64,000 nucleotides of DNA from Variovorax sp. DXTD-1 (GTDB lineage Bacteria; Pseudomonadota; Gammaproteobacteria; Burkholderiales; Burkholderiaceae_C): assembly GCF_003984625.1 (NCBI RefSeq), contig NZ_RWKH01000003.1, positions 209,881 through 273,880 of the forward strand, read 5' to 3'. The notes beneath the pieces are model-generated. The model worked only from the letters and a program-made list of their open reading frames with translations. It ran no database searches and was not told the origin of the DNA. The translations under genes were made by a program, and so were the position numbers. How positions within the stretch are numbered: position 1 is the stretch's first letter; every line of letters starts with the position of its first letter. Below are positions 26,576 through 35,245 of the stretch, piece by piece.

Positions 26576-27403
26576 ATGTCTTACTGGTCCTCCGTTCCAC
26601 CGCGGCGTGCGCACATCCTGCTGGTGGATGACAACATCGACGAAATGCAGCTTCTGCTCGCTGCCTTGCGGGGCGAGGGACATCGCATCAGCATGGCTTT
26701 CGACGCCATGCAGGGCTACAGGCGGGCGACGGCCCTGCAGCCGGACCTGATCCTGCTGGACGTGCGCATGGGCGGTTCCAGCGGCTTTGCCGCGTGCCGG
26801 CTGCTGAAGGCTGACCGGGCGACGGCGCATATTCCTGTGATCTTCGTGACGTCGTCCTGTTCGCTGGAGGAAAGGCTCACCGGCCTGCACGAAGGTGCGG
26901 TCGACTACATCCTCAAGCCGTACGAGCCGGCCGAAGTGCTGGCGCGCGTCTCCGTGCACCTGGTACTGGCCAGCAGCAAGCACGTGCACGCGGACGCCTC
27001 GGACGCCGGAACACCGCCCAATGAGCCAAAGGAAGCCGGCCCCGATCGGGTCATTGCATTGGCTGCCCAGCGGGTCGTGATGTCGGACCTGGCGAACGTG
27101 CCCCCGCTGCCCGAATTGGCCGCGCGCGTGGGCACGCATGAAAAGCGCCTCTCGCGCGTATTTCGCGAATTGACGGGCCGCACGGTGTTCGAGTTCGTGC
27201 GCGAAGCCCGGCTCTTCGAGGCACGCCGGCTGCTCGCGAAATCGGCGCTCAGCGTCGAGGAAGTGGGTCTTGCGGTCGGGTTCTCGAGCGCCGCGAATTT
27301 CTCGACCGCCTTCCGCGAGCGTTTTCAGGCCACGCCGAGCGGCTTTCGCAGCACGCTTGGCGGCAAGGGCATGCCGCTGCCTTTGCCCGTCTCCGAGGCA
27401 TGA
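26576..27403 (+). CDS. Response regulator with AraC-type DNA-binding domain
   Basis: A 275-residue two-domain regulator. The receiver domain (about 12-130) has the acidic pair D18/D19 in LLVDDN, the phospho-acceptor D62 in LLDVRM, T92 in FVTSS and K114 in ILKPYEP. Residues about 165-265 are an AraC helix-turn-helix pair ending with the VGFSSAANFSTAFRERFQATP signature. The start ATG at 26576 is preferred because the longer upstream frame covers the AT-rich promoter region. The histidine kinase gene begins seven bases after its stop, so the two form a two-component system. It is divergent from the giant surface protein, a plausible target. Confidence 0.88.
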   Translation: MSYWSSVPPRRAHILLVDDNIDEMQLLLAALRGEGHRISMAFDAMQGYRRATALQPDLILLDVRMGGSSGFAACRLLKADRATAHIPVIFVTSSCSLEERLTGLHEGAVDYILKPYEPAEVLARVSVHLVLASSKHVHADASDAGTPPNEPKEAGPDRVIALAAQRVVMSDLANVPPLPELAARVGTHEKRLSRVFRELTGRTVFEFVREARLFEARRLLAKSALSVEEVGLAVGFSSAANFSTAFRERFQATPSGFRSTLGGKGMPLPLPVSEA

Positions 27404-27410
27404 GGGGGTC

Positions 27411-29738
27411 GTGACTGCGGTGCGCAACGTTCTGCTGTTGTGCACAGCTTTCTGCGTTTGCTTGTGTATTCAGCCTGCGCAGGCCGCAGCGCTGCATTTG
27501 CACGATGCCGCGCACCTGCCCATCGCGCTGGACGACAAGGTCGAGATTCTTGAAGACCGGAAAGCCGAACTCTCGCTGGAGGCCGTGGAGGCCCTGCAGG
27601 CCCAGAACGGCGACTCATCGGGGGGCTTCGTGCCGGGCACCCGGGCGCGCATGCGCCCGGGCTTTTCGAACTCCGTGTTCTGGCTGCGGCTTTCGATTGC
27701 GAACGACAGCAACGCTGTGCGCCCGCTGCGCCTGGTGCTCAACACCACGTGGCTCCAGTACGTCGACTTTCATGTGCAACAGGGACAGCTCGGCAAGGCA
27801 CTCCCGAGAACATGGCGGCATGAGGCGGCCGGCGTTTCCATGCCCGACAACCTTCATCGCAAGGCCGACCGCGTACCCACGCTCGCATTGAAGTTGCGGC
27901 CGGGCGAATTTGCCAATGTGCTGGTACGCGTGCAAAGCCACAGCAGCGTCAAGCTGGCGCCGGTGCTGCACAGCCCCGACACCTGGCGCGAGTACGAGAG
28001 CAGCCATGCACTGATCGACGGCCTTCTTATCGGCGGCCTGCTGGTGCTCGCGGCGTATTCGCTGGCGGTGTGGGGCATCTCGCGCAAGGGGGCGATGGCT
28101 TCGCAGAGCCTCGGGTTCGCCCTGGTCGCGCTCTACGAAGCCGCCTACCGCGGCTACGCGCGGCTGCTTCTCTGGCCCGACAGCACTGAATGGAGCTACC
28201 GCGCGGCGGGCTTCATTGCCGGTTGCTGCGTGCTGAACATGGTGCTGTACCTGCATGCGCTCTCGCGCGGCGGCCCGGTGCGCCGGCCGGGCCTGTACGT
28301 GCTGGTGGGGTTGACCGCGGCGCAGGCGCTGGTAACGCTCGGAACCCTGCTGGGCAGCTATCCGCTTTTCGCGCAGGCCGGCACCGCGAGCGCCTTGGCG
28401 CTGGTGCTGTCCCTGACGATCAGCAGTTTCGTCTACATGCGCCGCGCCGGGCCGGGTGGGCGGCTGGCTTTTCCGGTGATGGTGGTCATCGCCCTGGGCG
28501 TGTGCCTGCGGCAGGCCGAGCTCTCCATGCCGGAGCACACGATTCCGGGCTTCGACGCCTATGCGCTGGGCTTTCCGGGCTTGCTGGTCGGGCTGCTGGT
28601 GCTGGCGGCATGGACCCACCACCTCTCGCAACAGCAGCACGCCGCGCAGCGCAAGCTGGTTCAGTGGCAGGCGCAGGAGCAACAGCGGTTGCACAACGAA
28701 GTGGCGCGCAAGACACGCGCGCTCAATGCCGCACTGGAGCAAGCCGAACAGCGCGCGCGCGAGCAGACGCGGCTCATGGCCTACATCAGCCATGACCTGC
28801 GCGCACCGCTGGCCACCATCGTGGGACATGCCCGCATGCTGCAGGGCGAACTTGCGGCGGCGCCGCCGCAACTGCAGGCCATCGAACGCAGCGCCAACTA
28901 CCAGCTTGCGCTGGTCGACGACCTGCTCGAATACGCCAAGGGCGAGTTGCTGCCGCTGGCGCTCGACCCCAAGCCGATCCGCCTGCCCGCGCTGATCGAG
29001 GACATCGCACAGTACGCGTCCGCGTTGGCGCACCGCCGCAACAACCGCTTCATGCTCGAAGTCAGAGGCACGCTTCCGCCGGCCGTGCGCCTGGACAGCA
29101 AGCGCTTTCAGCAGCTGCTGCTGAACCTGCTTTCGAACGCCGCCAAGTTCACATACAACGGGCAGATGGGCCTGCGCGTGCAGGCACACCCCGCCGAGCA
29201 GCAATGGCGGCTGAGCCTGGAGGTCTGGGACAGCGGCATCGGCATCGACAGCAAAGACCAGCGGCGCGTGTTTCGCGCCTTCACGCAGGCGGACCCCGCC
29301 GCGGCCGGAAGCGGCCTCGGTCTGGCGATTGCGCGGCGCATCGTTCAGCGCATGGGCGGCGAGCTGCAACTCGACAGCCGCCGCCATCTGGGCACGCGGC
29401 TGCGTTTTTCAGTGGTGGTCGATGCCGCATCGGAGGACGAGGCTCCCCTCCCCATCGCCGGCGACGTGCCACCCGAGCCGCACCCTCCGGTGGATACACC
29501 GCGGCGGCAGATGCGGCCGGTGCCCGAGATTGCACCGCTCCCCCTGGGCGCGCGAAACGAGCTCGAAGCACTGGCGCGCGACGGCCGCTGGACCGATCTG
29601 CACGAATGGGTCGACCGGCTTGCGGCAGACCCGCGCCACCACGCGCTGGTGAAGGCGGTGCGCCAGGCGCTGGAAAGCCTCGACTTCGATCACATCAGCC
29701 ACCTGGCGCGGGCTACGCCTTGCGCGGCGCCGGACTGA
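27411..29738 (+). CDS. 7TM-DISM sensor histidine kinase
   Basis: A 775-residue membrane kinase. The start is GTG at 27411 with GAGGGGG just upstream. A signal-like helix (about 5-25) precedes a periplasmic 7TMR-DISM extracellular-2 domain (about 30-185; FWLRLSIANDS) and seven membrane helices (about 200-405). A coiled coil leads to the HisKA box YISHDLRAPLATIVGH (His near 460), then the ATPase motifs LLNLLSNAAKFT, VWDSGIGID and GSGLGLAI. A C-terminal helical tail of about 100 residues follows the ATPase domain. DISM periplasmic domains are thought to bind carbohydrate-like ligands; the signal here is unknown. It pairs with the AraC-type response regulator directly upstream. Confidence 0.9.
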   Translation: MTAVRNVLLLCTAFCVCLCIQPAQAAALHLHDAAHLPIALDDKVEILEDRKAELSLEAVEALQAQNGDSSGGFVPGTRARMRPGFSNSVFWLRLSIANDSNAVRPLRLVLNTTWLQYVDFHVQQGQLGKALPRTWRHEAAGVSMPDNLHRKADRVPTLALKLRPGEFANVLVRVQSHSSVKLAPVLHSPDTWREYESSHALIDGLLIGGLLVLAAYSLAVWGISRKGAMASQSLGFALVALYEAAYRGYARLLLWPDSTEWSYRAAGFIAGCCVLNMVLYLHALSRGGPVRRPGLYVLVGLTAAQALVTLGTLLGSYPLFAQAGTASALALVLSLTISSFVYMRRAGPGGRLAFPVMVVIALGVCLRQAELSMPEHTIPGFDAYALGFPGLLVGLLVLAAWTHHLSQQQHAAQRKLVQWQAQEQQRLHNEVARKTRALNAALEQAEQRAREQTRLMAYISHDLRAPLATIVGHARMLQGELAAAPPQLQAIERSANYQLALVDDLLEYAKGELLPLALDPKPIRLPALIEDIAQYASALAHRRNNRFMLEVRGTLPPAVRLDSKRFQQLLLNLLSNAAKFTYNGQMGLRVQAHPAEQQWRLSLEVWDSGIGIDSKDQRRVFRAFTQADPAAAGSGLGLAIARRIVQRMGGELQLDSRRHLGTRLRFSVVVDAASEDEAPLPIAGDVPPEPHPPVDTPRRQMRPVPEIAPLPLGARNELEALARDGRWTDLHEWVDRLAADPRHHALVKAVRQALESLDFDHISHLARATPCAAPD

Positions 29739-29834
29739 CTCAAGCGCCAAGGCGAGTATCGGCACGCTGGGAGCGGGCATTCTTCGCCGCAAGACTGCGG
29801 ATGCTAAATTGGGCCAGGATTGTGAAAACGCTGG

Positions 29835-30464
29835 ATGAATTCACTCAACCTTGCCCTTTTCGACGCACTCGCCGCGGGCTTCTCTCCCTCCCCCACGCTG
29901 CTGTGGTTTGCATCGGCAATTGCGCGGGGCTCGTCGTGGGCATGCGCGGCCATTCTTGCCTGGGTGGCATGGCGCCGTCCCGCGCAGTGCATCAGCGTGC
30001 TGGCCGTGCTGGCCGCCGGAGGTGCCGCTTCGCTGATCTCGCACGAGATCGCGGCTTCGGTCGGTATGCCGCACCCCTTCATGGTGGGACTGAGCCCCGC
30101 CCATGTGCCGCACGGCGCGCGGGCGGGCCTGCCCAGCACTCACGCCTCGGTGATGTTCACCATGGCTTTCATGCTGCTGCTGCAGCGCGGACTGCGTGAC
30201 GTGGGGCTGCTCGTTCTTGCCGTGGCCTCGGTCACGGCGTGGTCGCGCATTTATGCGGGCATCCATTTTCCGTTCGACATTGCGGCCGGCGCGCTGCTTG
30301 GCGCGTGCATTGCCGGGGCACGGCTCGCGCTTCATGCGGCGGGACGCAAGTTTGCCCGCGCACCCACTGCCGCGCTGGCGTGGCCACTGCGCGCATTGGC
30401 AGCCGGCACGGCGGGCCTGCGCTGGTGCTGGTGTTCGGCTTTGCCGCGGCATGGATCGGGCTGA
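29835..30464 (+). CDS. PAP2-superfamily membrane phosphatase
   Basis: A 209-residue multi-spanning protein. The second and third PAP2 motifs are seen as GLPSTHAS (PSxH) and SRIYAGIHFPFDIAAG (SRxxxxxHxxxD). The first motif KxxxxxxRP is not clear, so activity is less certain than in canonical members. The family dephosphorylates lipid phosphates such as undecaprenyl pyrophosphate or phosphatidic acid at the outer face of the inner membrane. The end of the gene overlaps the start of the next membrane protein. Confidence 0.82.
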   Translation: MNSLNLALFDALAAGFSPSPTLLWFASAIARGSSWACAAILAWVAWRRPAQCISVLAVLAAGGAASLISHEIAASVGMPHPFMVGLSPAHVPHGARAGLPSTHASVMFTMAFMLLLQRGLRDVGLLVLAVASVTAWSRIYAGIHFPFDIAAGALLGACIAGARLALHAAGRKFARAPTAALAWPLRALAAGTAGLRWCWCSALPRHGSG

Positions 30465-31039
30465 ATACACCCGGGTCGATCGGGCCGGCGGTCCTGGAGG
30501 AAAGCGGACCGGTCGAGAAAAGCACGGTTCTCCTGTACCTTGCCGCGGCGGCATGCCTGGCGGCGGTGCGGGTGGCATCGCTGTCGAGGCTGGACAGGAC
30601 CGCCATCTGCATCGTGCTTGTTGCCTTTGCCGCGCGCGAAGCGGACGGGCATCTGGCGCACCACGGCAGCCTGGTCTTTGCGCCGATCGCCGTGGCCGGC
30701 GCATGGCTCGCAAGGCGCGCCTGGTCTTCGCGCGGCGCGTTGCGCGCATGGTGGCAATGGCGGCCGGAAGCCACCACCCTGCTGACCTTTGCCGCAGTGA
30801 TCGGGACCGCGATCGTTCTGGACCAGCTACCCGCGGTGCTTGCGGACCAAGACGCCCTCGGCGCCAGGTCCACGGGCCTGTACCGCTACCTGGTGCTCAG
30901 CTTCGAGGAGGTTCTGGAACTGGCGCTGCCGGTCCTCGCGCTGCTGGGCATCGTACAGGCGAGGTGGGGTGGGAACCGGGGCGCCAACGGTGCCAACCAC
31001 CCAACACGCGCGGCACTTTCCGCGCGGGCCGGTTCATAG
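30425..31039 (+). CDS. Multi-spanning membrane protein of unknown function
   Basis: About 204 residues read from a GTG at 30425 (GTG 30431 is equally possible; the true start lies where hydrophobic coding begins). It has five or six hydrophobic segments, for example VLLYLAAAACLAAVRVASL and EATTLLTFAAVIGTAIVLD, and an EEVLELALPVLALLGI helix with charged glutamates near its C-terminus. This helix recalls uncharacterised membrane proteins with an EExxExxG helix. It overlaps the PAP2 gene by about 40 bases and is probably translated with it. No enzymatic motif is visible. Confidence 0.6.
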   Translation: MLVFGFAAAWIGLNTPGSIGPAVLEESGPVEKSTVLLYLAAAACLAAVRVASLSRLDRTAICIVLVAFAAREADGHLAHHGSLVFAPIAVAGAWLARRAWSSRGALRAWWQWRPEATTLLTFAAVIGTAIVLDQLPAVLADQDALGARSTGLYRYLVLSFEEVLELALPVLALLGIVQARWGGNRGANGANHPTRAALSARAGS

Positions 31040-31047
31040 AATGCCGC

Positions 31048-31928
31048 ATGGAAACCCGGCAGATGCGTTGTATCGTGGCGATCGCGGAGGCCGGCAGCCT
31101 TACCCGCGCCGCCGAAAATCTCGGCCTTGCGCAACCCGCATTGACGCAGATGCTGAACCGGCTCGAAAACGAAGTCGGCACCAAGCTCTTCACGCGCACG
31201 CGTCGCGGCGCCGCCCTCACCGAGGCAGGGCTGGCCATCGTCGACGATCTGCGGGCCAGCCTCGCCTACGGTGATGCGGCGGCCGAACGCGTTCGCGCCA
31301 TGGGCGCCGGACGCGCGGGCCGCCTGACCATCGGTTTTGTGACCCACGCGGTGTATGAAGTGCTGCCGCGCGCGCTGCGGCGGCTGCGCGAGGCCTATCC
31401 GCAACTCGACATATCTCTGCGCGAGATGAGCAACGCGGAGCAGGTCGAGGCGCTCGAGGGCGGCCGAATCGACATCGCGCTGCTGCATCCGCCCGTGGCC
31501 GTGAATGCGCGCGTGCACGAGAAGCGCTCGGCGAAGAACTACTGGTGGCGGCCGTGCCCGCCTCGCATCGGATCGGGGTCGATGGCTGCGTTTCGCTGGC
31601 AGACATTGCCGCGCACGGGCTGGTGTGGTTTCCCAGCCTGCAGATGTCGGCATTGCGCACCCAGGTGCTGGCGGCGTTTCGCGCGGCCGGGCACGAGGTG
31701 CACATCGTGCAGGACGCCAACCGCACGCTGACCGTGCTGTCTTGCGTGGCGGCGGGGCTGGGCTGGTCGCTGCTGCCGAGTTCGGTTCGCGCGCTTCGGC
31801 ATGAAGGCGTGCGCTATGCCGAAGTGCGCGACGGTGCGGGGCTTCCGCCTTTCGAGCTTGCCGCGATGTGGCTCGCGCGGTCGCGCCCGACCTTTGCGGA
31901 CGCCTTTGCCGAGATGCTTGCCGCCTAG
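31048..31928 (+). pseudogene. LysR-family regulator interrupted by a one-base deletion
   Basis: The gene starts at ATG 31048 (METRQMRC) with a normal LysR helix-turn-helix (AENLGLAQPALTQMLNRLE) and continues in one frame to about 31527. The homology then moves to another frame, GEELLVAAVPASHRIG, and runs to the stop at 31928. Inserting one C to read CGCCTCGGCGAA in place of CGCTCGGCGAA restores a continuous 293-residue protein (EKRLGEELLVAAVP). This is either a real frameshift mutation or a sequencing error. Its stop overlaps the convergent TctC gene stop by shared CTAG bases. If intact in life it may regulate the amidohydrolase/TctC operon, though it is not divergent from it. Confidence 0.82.
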
Positions 31929-32911
31929 TCCAGTTCGATCTTGTTGGTCTTGGCGACCTGCGTCCACTTGGCGATTTCGGCGCGCCGGAACGCATCGAGC
32001 TCGGCCGGGTTGGAACCGATCACTTCGGCGCCCATGCCTTCCAGGCGCGTGCGGACTTCAGGGTCGCGCACCACGGCGGCCAGTTCCTTCGACAGCCTGT
32101 CGACCACGGCCGCGGGCGTTCCGGCCGGAACGAACACACCGTTCCATTCATAGACCTCGTAGCCCGCGAGCCCCGATTCAGCCACCGTCGGAATTTGCGG
32201 CATGACCGGCGAGCGCGCCTTGCCCGTGACCGCGAGCGCGCGCAGCTTGCCGCCCTGGATGTACTGCAGGCTCGACGCAAGGCTTGCGAAGAACACCGGC
32301 ACCTGGCCCGCCATGACATCGGTGAGCGCGGGGCCGCCGCCCTTGTAGGCCACGTGCGTCATGCGCACGCCGGCCATGGCGCTGAAGAGTTCCGCTGAAA
32401 GGTGCTGCGCCGAGCCGTTGCCCGAAGACGCATAGTTGATGTGCTCGGGCTTGGCCTTCGCCTGTGCCATGAGGTCCTTCACGCCCGTGATCGTCGCGGA
32501 GGGGTTGACCACGAGCACGTTGGGCACGCGCACCAGCAGCGAAACCGGCGCCAGGTCGCGCAGCGTGTCGAACGGCATCTTGCTGCGCAGCGCGGGGTTC
32601 TGCGAATGGTTGGATGCGTCGAGCATGATCGTGTAGCCGTCGGCCGCGCTCTTGGCCACGAGGTCGCCGCCAATGGCGCCGCCCGCGCCGGCGCGGTTGT
32701 CGATCACCACCGGCTGCCCGAGCCGGGCCGACAGCTTGGGCGCGATGACGCGCGCCACCACGTCGACCGTGCCGCCCGGCGGGTAGGTCACGATCATCTT
32801 CACCGGCTTTGCCGGCCAGGCCTGCGCCGCGGCGCTCAAGGCAGTGACGAGAAGTGCCGTGCCGACGCAGGCAGCCGGGATCCATGCGCGCAATGCGCTG
32901 TGTACTTTCAT
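31925..32911 (-). CDS. Bug/TctC-family tripartite tricarboxylate binding protein
   Basis: A 328-residue periplasmic protein with a signal peptide (about 1-31, ending LSAAAQA) and the Bug signature: WPAKPVKMIVTYPPGGTVDV, RLGQPVVIDNRAGAGGAIG, and the loop INYASSGNGSAQHL. AAGGAG lies before the ATG at 32911. Burkholderiales genomes carry dozens of these soluble solute receptors, usually without TctAB membrane partners, as here. The start overlaps the amidohydrolase stop by ATGA, so it probably captures the aromatic or dicarboxylic substrate processed by that enzyme. Confidence 0.9.
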   Translation of the reverse strand: MKVHSALRAWIPAACVGTALLVTALSAAAQAWPAKPVKMIVTYPPGGTVDVVARVIAPKLSARLGQPVVIDNRAGAGGAIGGDLVAKSAADGYTIMLDASNHSQNPALRSKMPFDTLRDLAPVSLLVRVPNVLVVNPSATITGVKDLMAQAKAKPEHINYASSGNGSAQHLSAELFSAMAGVRMTHVAYKGGGPALTDVMAGQVPVFFASLASSLQYIQGGKLRALAVTGKARSPVMPQIPTVAESGLAGYEVYEWNGVFVPAGTPAAVVDRLSKELAAVVRDPEVRTRLEGMGAEVIGSNPAELDAFRRAEIAKWTQVAKTNKIELD

Positions 32912-33819
32912 GATGTCTCCTTGGAAAAACGGAACAGCGCTGCCGGGGTCTCGGCCAGGATGCAGCGCCGCGCTTCGGGGTCGGAAATCCACTCGTCCAG
33001 CACCGCCAGCGTGTGCGGGTAGCTCGTGTGTTCCCGGTGTTCGGTATGGGGCCAGTCACTGCCCCACAGCAGGCGCTGCGGGCCCGCCGCGTCGATCAGC
33101 GAGCGTGCGGCCCGGCGGGCGTCGGCGCCGGCAGGGTCTGGCCAGTTGCGGTAGGCGGCCGACAGCTTGACCCAGGTGCGGCCTTTTGCCGCCGCGCGCA
33201 AGAGCCAGTCGAAACCGGCATCGGCAGCCGTGCTGCCGCCAGGCCGTCCGAAATGGTCGACGACGAGCCTGCAGCCGGCATCGAGCACCGGCTGGCATGC
33301 CGCCGCCAGGTCGTGCGAAGGCCGGTGCACCTCGACATGCCAGTCGAGGCTGCGCACATGCTGCAGCAGGTCCTGCCACGCGAGCTGAGAGAAATCGGGC
33401 AAGGGCAGGCCCATGAGGTTGAGGCGGATGCCGCAGATGCCCGCATCGGCAAGCACGCGCAATTCGGCAACGGGCGTCTCGGGTGCGACCACGGCAACGC
33501 CGCGCAAGCGATCCGGGCAGGCGCGCAACGCGCCAAGCATGAAGCTGTTGTCGGTGCCCAGGAAGCTGGGCTGGACCAGCAGCGCATGCGAGAGGCCATG
33601 CGCATCCAGCAGGCCCAGGTATTCAGCAGGCGTGGCGTCGTAGTCCGGCGCGTGCCGGCGCTGCGGGGCGAGCGGCAGGTTGCTCAGGAAGACATGCGCG
33701 TGGCTGTCGACAGCACGCACGCCGCCGCCCGCTGCAGTGCGGCGTTGCGGTGCTTCTTGCGGATACTTCGGCGTGAACAGGTGCGTCTCCTGAAGGGAGA
33801 CGGAAGTATCGGCATGCAA
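32908..33819 (-). CDS. Amidohydrolase-2 family lactonase-like enzyme (LigI/PDC-hydrolase-like)
   Basis: A 303-residue metal-dependent hydrolase. The N-terminal HxH is DSHAHVF near residue 40. The barrel continues with GICGIRLNLMG, WHVEVHR, LVVDHFGRPG and LLWGSDWPHTE, the pattern of the amidohydrolase-2 branch that includes 2-pyrone-4,6-dicarboxylate lactonase. The reading frame opens at TTG 33819 without a clear ribosome-binding site; GTG 33720 would also keep the whole domain. Coupled by ATGA to the TctC gene. The substrate is probably a lactone or dicarboxylate of aromatic catabolism, inferred from family and partner. Confidence 0.82.
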   Translation of the reverse strand: MHADTSVSLQETHLFTPKYPQEAPQRRTAAGGGVRAVDSHAHVFLSNLPLAPQRRHAPDYDATPAEYLGLLDAHGLSHALLVQPSFLGTDNSFMLGALRACPDRLRGVAVVAPETPVAELRVLADAGICGIRLNLMGLPLPDFSQLAWQDLLQHVRSLDWHVEVHRPSHDLAAACQPVLDAGCRLVVDHFGRPGGSTAADAGFDWLLRAAAKGRTWVKLSAAYRNWPDPAGADARRAARSLIDAAGPQRLLWGSDWPHTEHREHTSYPHTLAVLDEWISDPEARRCILAETPAALFRFSKETS

Positions 33820-33911
33820 GCGCGGGCACGGAATGCCTGCGCCTGTTGTTTAGTGATAACGGCAGCTTATGAAAGCGCCCTCGCGCATCCATGCGCCGAG
33901 TGGCGATGCGT

Positions 33912-34112
33912 TCAAGGCTTCGGGTGCACGAACGGCCGAGCCTTCTGCAGGAAGACCTTGTGCACCGCATCCAGCTCTTCGAGGTCGCGCTGCAGCGCCG
34001 ATTTGTCATACGGCTTGCCGGCGGCGATGTCGGTCATCCACCGGTCGTATTTGTCTCGCTGGCTGCGCCACTCCTCGTACGCAACGCGCAGCTCGTCCCA
34101 TTGAACAGTCAT
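33912..34112 (-). CDS. Small hypothetical protein, 66 aa
   Basis: A 66-residue charged, helical protein: MTVQWDELRVAYEEWRSQRD, then KYDRWMTDIAAGKPYDKSAL and LEELDAVHKVFLQKARPFVH. It has no signal peptide or membrane helix. It follows the PfpI-family gene by 20 bases in the same direction and is likely its operon partner. No family recognised; the codon use and position support it as real. Confidence 0.6.
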   Translation of the reverse strand: MTVQWDELRVAYEEWRSQRDKYDRWMTDIAAGKPYDKSALQRDLEELDAVHKVFLQKARPFVHPKP

Positions 34113-34132
34113 GGCGACAACAGCAGGCCCGG

Positions 34133-34690
34133 TCAGGCGTGCGCGTGGGCGTAGGCAAAGAGCCGGACCATTTCGCGGTCGAACGCCGGCAGGTCCTTCG
34201 GGCCACGGCTGGTCACCAGATTGCCGTCGACCACCACGTCGTTGTCCACCCACTTGGCGCCGGCGTTCTTCAGGTCGGTGCGCAGCGAAGGCCACGAAGT
34301 CATGGTGCGGGCCTCGACCCCCTTGGCCTCGATGAGCGTCCACGGGCCGTGGCAGATGGCGGCAATCGGCTTGTGGGCCTTGACGAAGTCCTGCACGAAA
34401 ACCACGGCCTGCTCGTTGATGCGCAGCGCATCGGGGCTCATCACGCCGCCGGGCAGCAGCAGTGCGTCGAACTCGTGCGCGGCCGCCTGCGCAAGCGGGA
34501 TGTCGACGGTGAAGGTATCGGCCGGGTCGCCGTGCCTGGAGCCGCGCACCCGGTCGTTCTTGGGCGACACGATCTTCGTTTCCGCACCCGCGGCTTCGAG
34601 GGCCTTGCGGGGATCGGTCATTTCGGACTGTTCGAAGCCGTCCGTCACGAGAATGGCGACCTTCATACCTTCGAGTTGGTGCTTGTTCAT
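34133..34690 (-). CDS. DJ-1/PfpI family protein (PfpI/YhbO-like)
   Basis: A 185-residue class-I glutamine-amidotransferase-like protein. The start ATG at 34690 has AGGAA upstream. The nucleophile cysteine is in AAICHGPWTLIEA, the conserved AxCHGxW elbow of the YhbO/PfpI subgroup, and the glutamate is in TDGFEQSE. LLLPGGVMSPDALR is also typical. Proteins of this group protect against carbonyl and oxidative stress or act as glyoxalases/deglycases in reports that remain debated. Upstream of a 66-residue protein gene in the same direction. Confidence 0.88.
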   Translation of the reverse strand: MNKHQLEGMKVAILVTDGFEQSEMTDPRKALEAAGAETKIVSPKNDRVRGSRHGDPADTFTVDIPLAQAAAHEFDALLLPGGVMSPDALRINEQAVVFVQDFVKAHKPIAAICHGPWTLIEAKGVEARTMTSWPSLRTDLKNAGAKWVDNDVVVDGNLVTSRGPKDLPAFDREMVRLFAYAHAHA

Positions 34691-34819
34691 GTGATTCCTT
34701 TCGTCGGTGTGCATGACCAAGAAACCAAAGTACAGGCCCCTGCGGATCGACCGGTCGGCACGCGCCGGTTCGCCGTGTCGGACAAACCGCGCTGCTGACG
34801 ATTTGGAGCACAAAGCAAA

Positions 34820-34852
34820 AAGCCCCTGTAGCAGAAACTGCTACAGGGGCTT
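34820..34852 (-). terminator. Rho-independent terminator of the gltX-tRNA transcript
   Basis: A perfect 15-base stem, AAGCCCCTGTAGCAG with its complement around a three-base loop, followed on the minus strand by TTTTGCTTT. It lies just past the 3' end of tRNA-Asp and should end the minus-strand tRNA transcript. Confidence 0.85.
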
Positions 34853-34857
34853 GAGTT

Positions 34858-34934
34858 TGGCGGAGTGGACGGGACTCGAACCCGCGACCCCCGGCGTGAC
34901 AGGCCGGTATTCTAACCAACTGAACTACCACTCC
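34858..34934 (-). tRNA. tRNA-Asp (GTC)
   Basis: A 77-nt cloverleaf with encoded CCA. Acceptor GGAGTGG pairs with CCACTCC, the anticodon arm reads CCTGTCACG (anticodon GTC), and the T arm has GGTTCGAGTCC. The sequence is very close to E. coli tRNA-Asp. Confidence 0.97.
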
Positions 34935-35003
34935 TGGTAGACAACGTTCACTCCTTGCGGAGCCGAGTGTTGACAACTCGTGCCTGCTTCACTTGCATGA
35001 AAC

Positions 35004-35079
35004 TGGCGACCCTACGGGGATTCGAACCCCGGTAGCCACCGTGAAAGGGTGGTGTCCTAGGCCTCTAGACGATAGGGTC
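35004..35079 (-). tRNA. tRNA-Glu (TTC)
   Basis: A 76-nt cloverleaf with encoded CCA. Acceptor GACCCTA pairs with TAGGGTC, anticodon arm CCCTTTCACGG gives anticodon TTC, T arm GGTTCGAATCC. It lies between tRNA-Ala and tRNA-Asp, downstream of gltX, whose product charges it. Confidence 0.97.
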
Positions 35080-35133
35080 AAAACCTTAGGAACCGTGCTG
35101 CGATCAGCACTTATCTTCTTCTCGACACTTTGA

Positions 35134-35209
<76 letters not shown>

Positions 35210-35245
35210 GTGTGGGTGTCGAGCCTCGAATTATAGACCGAAAAA

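Noticed and set aside
30239..30424. Longer N-terminus for the membrane protein at 30.4 kb
   Set aside because: This part lies over PAP2 coding sequence and translates into a Cys/Arg-rich sequence without hydrophobic pattern.
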